DNA from: Devosia sp.
GTDB taxonomy: Bacteria; Pseudomonadota; Alphaproteobacteria; Rhizobiales; Devosiaceae
Direction: 5' to 3'
DNA: 64,000 nucleotides
Assembly: GCA_015234425.1 (NCBI GenBank)
Contig: JADGNE010000006.1
Coordinates: 248,001 to 312,000 of the forward strand
Made by a program: the position numbers and the translations under genes. Below are positions 33,760 through 43,296 of this stretch, piece after piece. Positions within the stretch are counted from its first letter, which is position 1, and each line of letters starts with the position of its first letter. Under the pieces are notes generated by a model, which was not told the DNA's origin, ran no database searches, and saw only the letters and a program-made list of their open reading frames with translations.

Positions 33760-36700
33760 TCAGGACGCGAGCTGGGCGTTGAAGACGACGTCGACATGGT
33801 AGTTTGCGGAATTGTAGCTGCTTGTCGGGAAGGCGCTGGCAGTGCCATAGCCATAGAGCCCGTTGCCGCCGCTCGATGTGCTCGAGGGTGCAGTCAGCGG
33901 ACCGGATGTGACCGACTCCACGAGGCCTCGGCCAGTCACCGAGTAATTCCCGTTGGTGTGGTAGGAAATCACGTAGGTCGTGCCGGCGGTGATGGCGATC
34001 GGGGTGGCAAAGCTGGCCGTCTGCCAGCCGCTGGCGGTTTCGTTGGTGAACGCCACCTGCCCCAGATTGGTCCCGGTCGCGCTCCACAGCGTTGCCTCAT
34101 GCGGCCCGGTATTGGTTGGGCCCTTGTAGAATTTCGCTCCTGTGATGAAGCCGTTCTCCGAACTGGTGAACTTCATCCCGAGGTTGACCCCGTTGGGATC
34201 ATTGACCGAGACGGTCGCGGGCGTCGAATTGGCCGCAAAGATCGAGATGCCGCTGGGCACAACCGGTGCAGCCGCCACGGTCAGGCCGACATTTGCCGAC
34301 GCCACGCCACCCCGGCCATCGCTGATGGCATAGGTAAAACTGGCTGCGCCCGAATATCCCGTGGTCGGGGTAAAGGTCACGACCTGCGTCTGCGCATTAT
34401 AGGCCACGGTGCCATTGGTGGCCCCGCTGACGCCGGTGATAACAAGGGTATCGCCATTGGCGTCGGTGTCATTGGCGAGCAGCGTTGCCGCCTGGATCTG
34501 CAGCGGCGTATTGGGCTGTACGGCGATGCCGGTATCTGCGGTGGCGACCGGCGCGCTATTGGCGCTGGGCTCATAGTAGACATCAACGAAGTAATTGGTC
34601 GCATTCCAAGCGTTGGTCGGCATCACACCGCCGGCACCATAGGCAAACAAACCATTCCCATTGCCCGTGCCGCTGGTGCTCTGGGGCGCGGTGATCCCGC
34701 CATTGCTGATCGGCGCGGTAAAGGCGCCGCCGCTGGCCGAATAATATCCACTCGTCGTGTGATACGAGACGACATAGCTGGTCCCCGCCGTCACCGCGAT
34801 CGGGCTGGCAAAACTGGCCGATTGCCAGCCGCTGGCCGTCTCATTGGTGAAGGTCACCGTCCCCAGCCGGGTGCCGGTGCTGGTCCACAGCGACCCAGTG
34901 TGGGTCCCTGTGTTCTGTGGCCCCTTGTAGAAACGGATGCCATTGATCACGCCGGCATTGGCGACGGAAAAGCGCATGCCCAGCTCGACGGGGAGGTTCT
35001 CGTTGACCGTCGTCGTCGCAGGCGTCGCATTGGCCGCAAAGAGATTGGTCCCGGTTACCCCGGCTGCAACGGTCAGACCGACATTGGCCGAGGCCGTCCC
35101 GCCCCGTCCGTCCGCCACTGCGTAGGTAAAGCTCGCCGCCCCTGTGTAGCCGGTGGTCGGCGTAAAGGTGATGACATTGGTCGCCGCATTGAAGGCGACC
35201 GTGCCATTGGTGGCCCCACTGACCCCGGTAATGGTCAGCGGATCGCCGTCGGGGTCAGTGTCATTGGCCAGGAGCGTTGCTGCGCTGATCTGGGTGGCCT
35301 CGTTCCGGCGCACCGAAAGGCCGGTGTCATTTGTTGCGACCGGCGGCCGATTGGCCCCCGCTGCCACCGTCAGGCCGACCGTCGCGCTGGCCGTGCCGCC
35401 CCTGCCGTCACTGATGGCATAGCTGAACGATGCCGCGCCCGAATAGCCGGCCGTCGGGGTGAACACCACAGAATTGGTCTGCGCATTATAGACCGCCGTG
35501 CCATTGACCGGATTGCTGACACCGGTGATCGAAAGGGGATCGCTGTCCGGGTCCGTATCATTGGCCAACAGCGTCGCGGCGGCCAGCGTCAGCGCCGTGT
35601 TCTGCGCGGTGGTATAGCCCGTGTCATTGGTAGCGATCGGCACTCGATTGGCGGCCGCCGCCACGGTCAGGCCGACATTTGCCGACGCGACGCCACCCCG
35701 CCCGTCGCTGATGGCATAGGTGAAACTGGCTGCGCCCGAATATCCCGTGGTCGGGGTAAAGGTCACGACCTGCGTCTGCGCATTATAGGCCACGGTGCCA
35801 TTGGTGGCCCCGCTGACGCCGGTGATAACAAGGGTATCGCCATTGGCGTCGGTGTCATTGGCGAGCAGCGTTGCCGCCTGGATCTGCAGCGGCGTATTGG
35901 GCTGTACGGCGATGCCGGTATCTGCGGTGGCGACCGGCGCGCTATTGGCGCTGGGCTCATAGTAGACATCAACGAAGTAATTGGTCGCATTCCAAGCGTT
36001 GGTCGGCATCACACCGCCGGCACCATAGGCAAACAAACCATTCCCATTGCCCGTGCCGCTGGTGCTCTGGGGCGCGGTGATCCCGCCATTGCTGATCGGC
36101 GCGGTAAAGGCGCCGCCGCTGGCCGAATAATATCCACTCGTCGTGTGATACGAGACGACATAGCTGGTCCCCGCCGTCACCGCGATCGGGCTGGCAAAAC
36201 TGGCCGATTGCCAGCCGCTGGCCGTCTCATTGGTGAAGGTCACCGTCCCCAGCCGGGTGCCGGTGCTGGTCCACAGCGACCCAGTGTGGGTCCCTGTGTT
36301 CTGTGGCCCCTTGTAGAAACGGATGCCATTGATCACGCCGGCATTGGCGACGGAAAAGCGCATGCCCAGCTCGACGGGGAGGTTCTCGTTGACCGTCGTC
36401 GTCGCAGGCGTCGCATTGGCCGCAAAGAGATTGGTCCCGGTTACCCCGGCTGCAACGGTCAGACCGACATTGGCCGAGGCCGTCCCGCCCCGTCCGTCCG
36501 CCACTGCGTAGGTAAAGCTCGCCGCCCCTGTGTAGCCGGTGGTCGGCGTAAAGGTGATGACATTGGTCGCCGCATTGAAGGCGACCGTGCCATTGGTGGC
36601 CCCACTGACCCCGGTAATGGTCAGCGGATCGCCGTCGGGGTCAGTGTCATTGGCCAGGAGCGTTGCTGCGCTGATCTGGGTGGCCTCGTTCCGGCGCACC

Positions 36701-39700
36701 GAAAGGCCGGTGTCATTTGTTGCGACCGGCGGCCGATTGGCCCCCGCTGCCACCGTCAGGCCGACCGTCGCGCTGGCCGTGCCGCCCCTGCCGTCACTGA
36801 TGGCATAGCTGAACGATGCCGCGCCCGAATAGCCGGCCGTCGGGGTGAACACCACAGAATTGGTCTGCGCATTATAGACCGCCGTGCCATTGACCGGATT
36901 GCTGACACCGGTGATCGAAAGGGGATCGCTGTCGGGGTCATTGTCGTTGGCCAGCAACGTCGTCGCACTCAGCGTCAGCGCTGTATTCTGCGATGTCGTA
37001 AACCCGGTGTCATTGGTGGCGACCGGCGCTCGGTTGGCAGATGTCTCCGTCGACGTCATGATCACGTCGACCCAGTAATTGGTGGCGCCGAACGAATTCG
37101 TCGGCATCGCATTGGCGGGGCCGTAGCTGAAGACGCCATTGGCTCCCGCGGGCGCCGTCAGCAGCCCGCTGGTGTGGCTGGTATTGAAATAATTGCTGGT
37201 CGTCGCGTAGCGGCCATTGCTGTGATAGCTCGCCACATAGGTTTGCCCGGCAGCAATCGGCACCGGGTTGCTGAACATCACCGTCTGCCAGCCGCTGGCG
37301 GTTTCGTTGACGAAAGTAGCTGTCGCCAGCAGGGTCCCCGAACTGCTCCACAGCGAGCCGGTATGTGTACCGGTGTCGAGGGCGCTCTTGTAGTATTTGA
37401 TGCCGTTGATCAGCCCACCGGCCGAGGCCACGAACTTCACCCCCAGGTTGACCTGGGCCGGGTCGCTGTTGCTGAGATTGGTTGGCGTGTCGCTCGGCTG
37501 GAACAGGCTGCTGGTGCTGACCGCTGACGACACAGTCATGTTGACCATGGAGGCGCCTGTACCGCCCCGGCCATCCGAGATCGAATAGCCAAATGAGGCC
37601 GGGCCCGTATAGCCGGCGTTCGGCGTAAAGGTCAGTGTTTGCGCGGCAGCATTGAAGGTAACCGTACCGTTCGACGCCGATCCTGCACCAATAACTGTCA
37701 GTTCGTCATTGTTCGGATCAGTGTCATTGGCCAGCAATGTCGACATCGCAAAGGTAATGGGCGTGTCGCGCTGCACCAGATAGCCATCGTCATTATTACC
37801 GACAGGCGGCGCATTCGGGGTCGGCACGCCGCTGAACACCACATCCACCCAGTAATTGGACGTGCTGCTGGTGGTGGGCAGGGCGCTGGCCCCGCCATAG
37901 CTGTAAAGGCCACCGGTCGACGTCAGCGGGCCACGGGTTTGGGGCGATGTGAAGTAGTCTGTGGAGGCGGCATAGCCGATGCCATAGCTGCTCGCCACAT
38001 AGGTGGTGCCAGCGGTGATGGAAACAGGATTGTCGAAAATGACTGTCTGCCAGCCGCTCGGGGTTTCGTTGCGGAACGTCGCGCGCGCCAGCAACTCGCC
38101 GGTCGACGTCCAGAGCGAACCGATATGTTCGCCGCTATTGCCGGTGCCCTTGAAATAGCGCACCCCCATGATGCTGCCCGACTGGTTTGACGAGAATGTC
38201 ACGCCCAGGTTGACCGCCCTGTTGTCGAGGACAAACGGCGTGCTGGGCGTTTCCCCAGGAGCGAACAACGTGCCCGAACCGCCCTGCTCAACCGTGACCG
38301 TACGGCCGGCACCCGGCGTTTCGAGGTTGATGCTGTCGTCGACGGCGCGGGACATGATGGTGTAGGCGCCCGCGACGAGCGGCGTCCAGCTATAGCTCCA
38401 TGTGTCGCCCCCGGTGGCGCGATGCCAGGATTGGCCGCCATTGGTAGACACTTCCACCACCGATACGAGACCGCCGCCAGTATCCGTGGCCGTACCGGTG
38501 ATGGTGACGGTCTTGGCCGCTTCGAGAGGTTCGCTCAGTGCATTGATCGTCGTCGTCGGCGCGACATTGTCGGTGGTCTGGCTGGCTGCGACGAGGCTCT
38601 GCATCAGCGTCGCCGGCTGCACGCCCATGTCAGCGAACAGATTGATCATCGCCTGCTGGACATTGGGGTCGGTCGGCGTCCGCTCGAGATCGTGGTTGCT
38701 GTCGAGCCCCCACGACCAGTAGACCGTGCCTGCCCCGAAGACGAGCGCCCCGCTCGGGGCACGATAAAGCGTCAGGCTGTGGTCTGCCGTGCCCGGACCC
38801 GTGGACGTGCCATAGTCGAGCAGCAGCGTATTGACGTCGACAGTAGTCGACGACAACGGCACGAGGCCCGCTGGGCGGAAGCCGTTGTCGACGTCGGAAT
38901 CCCACTCATAGCCGAGCAGATTCTTGGTCAGCGTATAGACCTCGCCGGGATTGATATTTGCGACATCCGTATTCCGCCAGAACCGCAGGTTGGACATGTC
39001 ATAGGGCACGTCGATAGCGTCGAGCCGGTACGAATCCACCGTGAACATCGTGCCGGTCAGCGCGTTTTCGGGCCGCCCGGATCCGAGCACCGGATCGCGC
39101 CAGGTCGAGGTGGTGCCATCGGGGTCGCTGTCGCGGTTGTCCCAACGTTCCTTATAGGAAACCAGTGTCTTGTATGGGGTCCCCGTTCCGTCGATGCTGG
39201 TCTCCCAGCGCGTCTGCCAATAGACCTCGTTGCCGCTCCAGAACGAGAGATTGACCCCCGCGTCGCGCGCCGCTTCCACATTGTCGCGCTGCTCGCCCGA
39301 CCAGTATTCGTCATGACCGACGGAGAGGAAGATCTTGCTGTTTAGCAGCTGCGCGGCATCGGCAGCGGAGTCGATGCCCGAGATATAGTTGATGTCATAG
39401 CCATTCTGCTCAAGGAAGCGGATGGCTGGATATTCGGCGCCGAAGATATAGTCCTGGGGCCCAGCGGCAAAGCCGCCGTCGCGGGTGATGATCGGCCGGT
39501 TATAGCTCACCTTGCTGGCGCGCCCGGTGCGCAGGCCGCCGTCCACGCCGCCGTAGAAATTATAGCCGCCCCACCAATTGTAGGCCTGCCAGGTGGTGTC
39601 CGCGGTCTGGAAGGTGATGTCGCTGGGCTCATCGTCATTGCGGACGATGAAGGGGATCATGTTCTCCCCCATGGAGCCGTCATGGCGCGTCAGCTTGGCG

Positions 39701-40908
39701 AAATAAATGCCCGAAACTGCATCTTCCGGAACCGCCCATGAGGTGGTGACCGACCAGTTGCCGGCATCGACCAGCTTGGTTTCCGGGTCGAAAATCGGCA
39801 GCGGCTGGGATTGGGCCGTGGTGAGGTCGCGCTCGATCGTATCGATCAACCTGGCGCCATCACCATTGTAGTAGCCGATGCGATAGATATCGACGGTGTA
39901 GTCGGTGGAGTTGGTATTGATCTTGAAGTCGACCGTCTCACCGCGATTGAGGGAGAACTGGTCGGCAAACCCTTCGATGGTCGGATCATGCGCATTAATC
40001 AGCCACACACTTTCCGGCGTGCCCTGCTTCATGTTCTCGAGCACGATGGCGTTCGGCGCGGCATCGGGGTTCATCAGTGACGCAGTCGTCGCGCGGGCCA
40101 GACCCATACTCGCGTCGCTGGTCACATTCTCTTCGGGCTTGTAGAGATCGAGCACGCGCGCGGAGTATCCGGTCGGCTGGCCGTTACTTGCAGTTGGACC
40201 GCCTGTGCGTACCGAGCACATGGTGCAGGCCCGGCCGGTGCAGGATCCGCAAGGCGTCAGCGCGGCCGCATTCAGCCAGCTGGTGCGCCAGTCGAGCATC
40301 GACGCGGCTTGCGCCGGGTCCCCTTCCGAAGCGGAGACGCTGGTCTGGCTGGCAGACGTCTGCAGTATTTTGGCCGGGGGCTCAGCCACCGGCGACGGGC
40401 TCTGACTCGCACTTGGCGCCGGCATGGCCTCCAGATTTGCGCCCGAAACAATGGCGCCGGCGGTACCGGGAAATAGCGTGGCTGCTGCCGAGCTTTGCAC
40501 CATCCCTCCGGCCGCTGCCCCCGCATCGAACGATGCCGCAGGGGCAAGCGACGGCGGCACCACCGGCTCCAGCGCCCGTGCGGTGAAAGCGGGCACAGCG
40601 CCAGGGTCGGAGACGCCGGAAAAATAGGTTACGGGAGCCGCTGCCCCAGCGGAAATGAGGGCGTTGGACGACAGGCTTTTCTCGCTCGCCAACCAGTCCG
40701 TACGCCCCAGAGAATGCCGCTCGCGCAATGCCGCAGCCGGCTTGCCGTTCTCCCTCGACACCGCAAAACGGGCCTGGTCGCTGCTCCGGCGGAATTTCTG
40801 CGTTCGTCCGTCGCGCGCTCCCCGGGAAAGGGACGACACACCCACCCAGCTCAACGTGGGCTGGTTGGTACGTTGCGCCTCGGCAATGCTGTAGCGTTCC
40901 ACGGGCAT
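33760..40908 (-). CDS. Giant modular secreted protein: dimethylformamidase-beta-like domain plus DUF4082 and cadherin-like repeats
   Basis: A 2382-residue protein with no Sec signal. Order seen: a low-complexity Ala/Ser/Pro-rich N-terminus (1-215); a CGSC-x4-CTMC four-Cys motif (220-231); an N,N-dimethylformamidase beta-subunit-like domain (about 300-775, with the hallmark SVGHDEYWSG near 530); an Ig-like domain similar to molybdenum cofactor-oxidoreductase dimerisation domains (about 783-875, STNGGQSWHRA); then five DUF4082 domains (each starting near LF-x-TP and ending NYWVDV or NYFVDV) interspersed with seven cadherin-like repeats (VATNDTG...LLANDTDPDGDPLTITG). Cadherin-like arrays are common in type I-secreted adhesins, and the exporter and adaptor are encoded downstream on the same strand. 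No RTX nonapeptides (GGxGxDxxx) were found. I infer surface or secreted localisation; enzyme activity is unproven. Confidence 0.9.
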   Translation of the reverse strand: MPVERYSIAEAQRTNQPTLSWVGVSSLSRGARDGRTQKFRRSSDQARFAVSRENGKPAAALRERHSLGRTDWLASEKSLSSNALISAGAAAPVTYFSGVSDPGAVPAFTARALEPVVPPSLAPAASFDAGAAAGGMVQSSAAATLFPGTAGAIVSGANLEAMPAPSASQSPSPVAEPPAKILQTSASQTSVSASEGDPAQAASMLDWRTSWLNAAALTPCGSCTGRACTMCSVRTGGPTASNGQPTGYSARVLDLYKPEENVTSDASMGLARATTASLMNPDAAPNAIVLENMKQGTPESVWLINAHDPTIEGFADQFSLNRGETVDFKINTNSTDYTVDIYRIGYYNGDGARLIDTIERDLTTAQSQPLPIFDPETKLVDAGNWSVTTSWAVPEDAVSGIYFAKLTRHDGSMGENMIPFIVRNDDEPSDITFQTADTTWQAYNWWGGYNFYGGVDGGLRTGRASKVSYNRPIITRDGGFAAGPQDYIFGAEYPAIRFLEQNGYDINYISGIDSAADAAQLLNSKIFLSVGHDEYWSGEQRDNVEAARDAGVNLSFWSGNEVYWQTRWETSIDGTGTPYKTLVSYKERWDNRDSDPDGTTSTWRDPVLGSGRPENALTGTMFTVDSYRLDAIDVPYDMSNLRFWRNTDVANINPGEVYTLTKNLLGYEWDSDVDNGFRPAGLVPLSSTTVDVNTLLLDYGTSTGPGTADHSLTLYRAPSGALVFGAGTVYWSWGLDSNHDLERTPTDPNVQQAMINLFADMGVQPATLMQSLVAASQTTDNVAPTTTINALSEPLEAAKTVTITGTATDTGGGLVSVVEVSTNGGQSWHRATGGDTWSYSWTPLVAGAYTIMSRAVDDSINLETPGAGRTVTVEQGGSGTLFAPGETPSTPFVLDNRAVNLGVTFSSNQSGSIMGVRYFKGTGNSGEHIGSLWTSTGELLARATFRNETPSGWQTVIFDNPVSITAGTTYVASSYGIGYAASTDYFTSPQTRGPLTSTGGLYSYGGASALPTTSSTSNYWVDVVFSGVPTPNAPPVGNNDDGYLVQRDTPITFAMSTLLANDTDPNNDELTVIGAGSASNGTVTFNAAAQTLTFTPNAGYTGPASFGYSISDGRGGTGASMVNMTVSSAVSTSSLFQPSDTPTNLSNSDPAQVNLGVKFVASAGGLINGIKYYKSALDTGTHTGSLWSSSGTLLATATFVNETASGWQTVMFSNPVPIAAGQTYVASYHSNGRYATTSNYFNTSHTSGLLTAPAGANGVFSYGPANAMPTNSFGATNYWVDVIMTSTETSANRAPVATNDTGFTTSQNTALTLSATTLLANDNDPDSDPLSITGVSNPVNGTAVYNAQTNSVVFTPTAGYSGAASFSYAISDGRGGTASATVGLTVAAGANRPPVATNDTGLSVRRNEATQISAATLLANDTDPDGDPLTITGVSGATNGTVAFNAATNVITFTPTTGYTGAASFTYAVADGRGGTASANVGLTVAAGVTGTNLFAANATPATTTVNENLPVELGMRFSVANAGVINGIRFYKGPQNTGTHTGSLWTSTGTRLGTVTFTNETASGWQSASFASPIAVTAGTSYVVSYHTTSGYYSASGGAFTAPISNGGITAPQSTSGTGNGNGLFAYGAGGVMPTNAWNATNYFVDVYYEPSANSAPVATADTGIAVQPNTPLQIQAATLLANDTDANGDTLVITGVSGATNGTVAYNAQTQVVTFTPTTGYSGAASFTYAISDGRGGVASANVGLTVAAAANRVPIATNDTGYTTAQNTALTLAAATLLANDTDPDSDPLSITGVSNPVNGTAVYNAQTNSVVFTPTAGYSGAASFSYAISDGRGGTASATVGLTVAAGANRPPVATNDTGLSVRRNEATQISAATLLANDTDPDGDPLTITGVSGATNGTVAFNAATNVITFTPTTGYTGAASFTYAVADGRGGTASANVGLTVAAGVTGTNLFAANATPATTTVNENLPVELGMRFSVANAGVINGIRFYKGPQNTGTHTGSLWTSTGTRLGTVTFTNETASGWQSASFASPIAVTAGTSYVVSYHTTSGYYSASGGAFTAPISNGGITAPQSTSGTGNGNGLFAYGAGGVMPTNAWNATNYFVDVYYEPSANSAPVATADTGIAVQPNTPLQIQAATLLANDTDANGDTLVITGVSGATNGTVAYNAQTQVVTFTPTTGYSGAASFTYAISDGRGGVASANVGLTVAAAPVVPSGISIFAANSTPATVSVNDPNGVNLGMKFTSSENGFITGAKFYKGPTNTGPHEATLWSATGTNLGQVAFTNETASGWQTASFATPIAITAGTTYVISYHTNGNYSVTGRGLVESVTSGPLTAPSSTSSGGNGLYGYGTASAFPTSSYNSANYHVDVVFNAQLAS
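34337..35547. repeat. Tandem duplication in the giant gene, copy B
   Basis: Matches 35723-36933 with no difference that I could find by eye, at an offset of 1386 bp (462 codons). Covers residues about 1788-2191 of the protein and includes cadherin-like repeats, one DUF4082 domain and part of a further cadherin-like repeat. Mismatches begin at 34336 and 35548, so the flanks have diverged while this block has not. Confidence 0.85.
35723..36933. repeat. Tandem duplication in the giant gene, copy A
   Basis: The other copy of the 1386-bp period, encoding residues about 1326-1729. The two 1.21-kb identical blocks are separated by 175 bp of similar but diverged sequence. The frame is kept, so the copies are translated as identical peptide segments. 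Confidence 0.85.
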
Positions 40909-41251
40909 TGTCTTTGCTCCTCTCCCAGACTTTCCGTGTGCCCGGGAAGCCAGAAATCAACCGAAAATCGTGGCCGCCTTGGCCCTTTAGCCGTCGGCGG
41001 CGACGCAGACTGAGGATACGAACCAGCGTCGGGCGAGCTATCCTCAAAGCCCGGCCCGACGCTCAGTGACCGCAGTGGCATCGCCTTGACCCCAGTGCCA
41101 CGAACACCGCTGGATTGGCGCTTATGTTGCCCTGCAACAGGGCGCAGGTGACTTTGGTCCTGCGCCTCTGGATTGATCTGATCGGACTTCGCTATAGGCG
41201 CCTATCGCCTTATGGGATTAGGCTTTGCCCCTGTCCGATCTAGTGAAGTGT
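40909..41251. other. 343-bp intergenic region with two hairpins
   Basis: Upstream of the giant gene (read leftward) and after the end of the convergently placed GT2 gene read leftward. It contains GCCCTG-CAA-CAGGGC (41129-41143) and an overlapping stem GCGCAGG / CCTGCGC (41142-41148 and 41159-41165). Neither has a T-run, so a terminator is not established. No convincing -35/-10 pair for the giant gene could be fixed. I see no gene here. Confidence 0.45.
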
Positions 41252-42214
41252 TTACGCCCCCCGCGTGGACGGCTGCTGGGGGGCTCGGCGCTGGACGGAA
41301 AAGCTCTGCCACGCCGCCTGCACCCCTGCGCGATGGACGGCCGAACCGCGGAAGCTGCGCAGGAGCTCGCCACTCATTACGGCAAGGCGGAATATGGTGG
41401 TGGCGACGGGCCCGTGATGTCGCTCGTAGTCGATGATACGATTGGCGGTCAGCAGGGCGTAGAGCCGGGCGTTCCGGCTATACTCGCCACCGATATGGAC
41501 GAAGACGGCTTCAGGAACGAAGGCGATCTTCAGCCCTGCGTCCCGGACGCGCCGCTGATAATCCACTTCCTCGCTGTAGAGAAAAAAGCTCTCGTCCCAG
41601 GGCCCAATCACCGCCCGGGCGGCGGCCGAAACGAGCAAGGCCGAGCCGCTCGCCCAATCTACCAGTCCCGTCCGTTCATAGCGGCCGTCGTTGCAGACGC
41701 ATTCTCCCCGATCAAGGCCATAGCCGAGACGCGTCCCGAGCAGTGCATCTGCCCAGGCCGTCTGCAGCGATGGCTCCCGCCGTAGCGAATGGAACAGCGT
41801 TCCGTCCTCATGCAGGATGCGCGGTACAGTAATTCCGATATTGGATGAAAGTCTGCGCATCAGCTGGGCGACCGATCCTGGCGCCACGCGAATATCGGGA
41901 TTGAGGATCAGAAGATCGGCATCGGGCGAGATCGTTGCCGCACCGGCATTGATCCCCGCAGCATAACCCCCATTGCGGCCGGTCTGGATCACGCGTGCTC
42001 CGATCGGATGCTGGCGCGCCATCGCAACCGAAGCGTCCGACGAGGCATTGTCGACCACGACAATCTCTGTCTGCCCGATACCCACAAGGCCTGGGCTCAG
42101 CGTGTCGAGCAGCCCCTCAAGCGTATCCGCGCTGTTATAGGTGACGATGAGCACCGCCAGCTTGCGCTGTTTCACCCCTGTTCCGCCGGGCTGGCCCGGA
42201 ATTTCTGCGGCCAT
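41252..42214 (-). CDS. Family 2 glycosyltransferase (rhamnosyltransferase-like)
   Basis: A 320-residue GT-A protein: LAVLIVTYNSADTLEGLLDTL, EIVVVDNASSD, the Gly-rich QTGRNGGYAAGINAG and the donor-side LLILNPDIRV (DxD equivalent NPD), then DESFFLYSEEVDYQRRVRDAG, with the conserved acidic stretch common in dTDP-rhamnose and similar transferases. The ATG at 42214 is supported by GGAGG 6 bases upstream. It is transcribed away from wecG, so the 231-bp gap between them is a shared upstream region. Confidence 0.88.
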   Translation of the reverse strand: MAAEIPGQPGGTGVKQRKLAVLIVTYNSADTLEGLLDTLSPGLVGIGQTEIVVVDNASSDASVAMARQHPIGARVIQTGRNGGYAAGINAGAATISPDADLLILNPDIRVAPGSVAQLMRRLSSNIGITVPRILHEDGTLFHSLRREPSLQTAWADALLGTRLGYGLDRGECVCNDGRYERTGLVDWASGSALLVSAAARAVIGPWDESFFLYSEEVDYQRRVRDAGLKIAFVPEAVFVHIGGEYSRNARLYALLTANRIIDYERHHGPVATTIFRLAVMSGELLRSFRGSAVHRAGVQAAWQSFSVQRRAPQQPSTRGA

Positions 42215-42445
42215 CTGCGCCTCCGAATATCAAGAGGTCACATCAGCTTTTGGGACGCGAGCGGTACACTAGCGATTTGATCTACCGTCGCGTCGTTGTG
42301 CTTATTTCCCTAGTCACAATTGCGCCCCAATTGGACAGCCTCCAGCGCGCGGGCACTCATAAGATACCTCCACCGCACCTATCCGACTGATTGTTGGGTC
42401 TGCGCGACGCCGCATAGCGTCACCTCCACGCTCTAGGAGGATTCA

Positions 42446-43288
42446 ATGTCATTCATTTCGGGAGGAGCCCAGTTCGGCCAGCCTTCTCGGGGGGCCGGTC
42501 TGCTGTTCGGGTTGCGTGTCGATGCAATCTGCATGGCCGAGGCGCTGGAGCGCTGTCGCCAGGCCCTCAAAACCAGGCGCACCCTGCTTGTCGGTGTTCT
42601 CAACGCTGCCAAGATCGTCAGCCTCCAGAAGAACGGCGAGCTGCGCAACGCCATCCTCGACTGCAACATGCTGCTCGCCGATGGGCAGGCGGTGGTCTGG
42701 GCAAGCCGCGTCCTGGGGCACAAATTACCCGAACGCGTCGCCGGCATTGATCTCTTCCAGGAACTGCTTGGGCTAGCCGATCGTGATCAACGGCGCATCT
42801 ATCTGCTCGGCGCAACGCCGCACGTCCTCGACAGTCTGCTCGTTGAAATCAGCCGGCGCTGGCCTGGCGCAGAAATCGTCGGCAGTCAGGACGGCTACTA
42901 CACCGAGGATCAGGCCGAGGCTGTGGCCGAGCGCATCCGCAATGCGCGCCCGGACATGCTGTTTCTCGGCATGCCCTCACCCAAAAAGGAAATCTTCCTC
43001 CGCCACTTTCAGGATCATCTGGGTGTTCCGATCCTTCACGGGGTCGGCGGCTCTTTCGATGTTCTTGCCGGTCTCACCCGGCGCGCGCCGGTCCTCTGGC
43101 AACGCATGGGCCTCGAATGGGCCTATCGCCTGCTGCAGGAGCCCCGGCGCCTGTGGAAGCGCTATCTCACCACCAATACCGCCTTTGTCACCCTGACCCT
43201 GCGCGAGGTCTTCCGACCCAGCGCCGAGCTGCAACGCATGCCGACATCCGATCGGACGGGCCCTTCGGGCCAACCCCTCTCACCATAG
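42446..43288 (+). CDS. WecG/TagA/CpsF-family glycosyltransferase
   Basis: A 280-residue GT26 enzyme. The family core LLADGQAVVWASRVLG, the catalytic-region ERVAGIDLFQELLGLA, IYLLGATPHVLDSL and GVGGSFDVLAGLTRRAP are all present. WecG of E. coli transfers ManNAcA from UDP-ManNAcA, and wecC and wecB lie next to this gene, so the same donor is likely. Strong ribosome site AGGAGG 5 bases before the ATG. The stop is 8 bp from wecC. Confidence 0.9.
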   Translation: MSFISGGAQFGQPSRGAGLLFGLRVDAICMAEALERCRQALKTRRTLLVGVLNAAKIVSLQKNGELRNAILDCNMLLADGQAVVWASRVLGHKLPERVAGIDLFQELLGLADRDQRRIYLLGATPHVLDSLLVEISRRWPGAEIVGSQDGYYTEDQAEAVAERIRNARPDMLFLGMPSPKKEIFLRHFQDHLGVPILHGVGGSFDVLAGLTRRAPVLWQRMGLEWAYRLLQEPRRLWKRYLTTNTAFVTLTLREVFRPSAELQRMPTSDRTGPSGQPLSP

Positions 43289-43296
43289 GAACTTTC

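Noticed and set aside
34300..37050. CRISPR-like or intergenic repeat array
   Set aside because: The periodic sequence is coding, in frame and of domain length (462 codons), with no short repeat/spacer pattern.
33796..37527. Uninterrupted + strand frame of 1243 codons opposite the giant gene
   Set aside because: It is the antisense shadow of the repeated DUF4082/cadherin-like coding sequence. Its translation is Arg/Gly/Ile-rich and resembles no protein, and the giant gene is clearly supported by domains.
33760..40908. RTX calcium-binding repeats in the giant protein
   Set aside because: No GGxGxDxxx nonapeptides were found; Asp-rich strings belong to the cadherin-like repeats.
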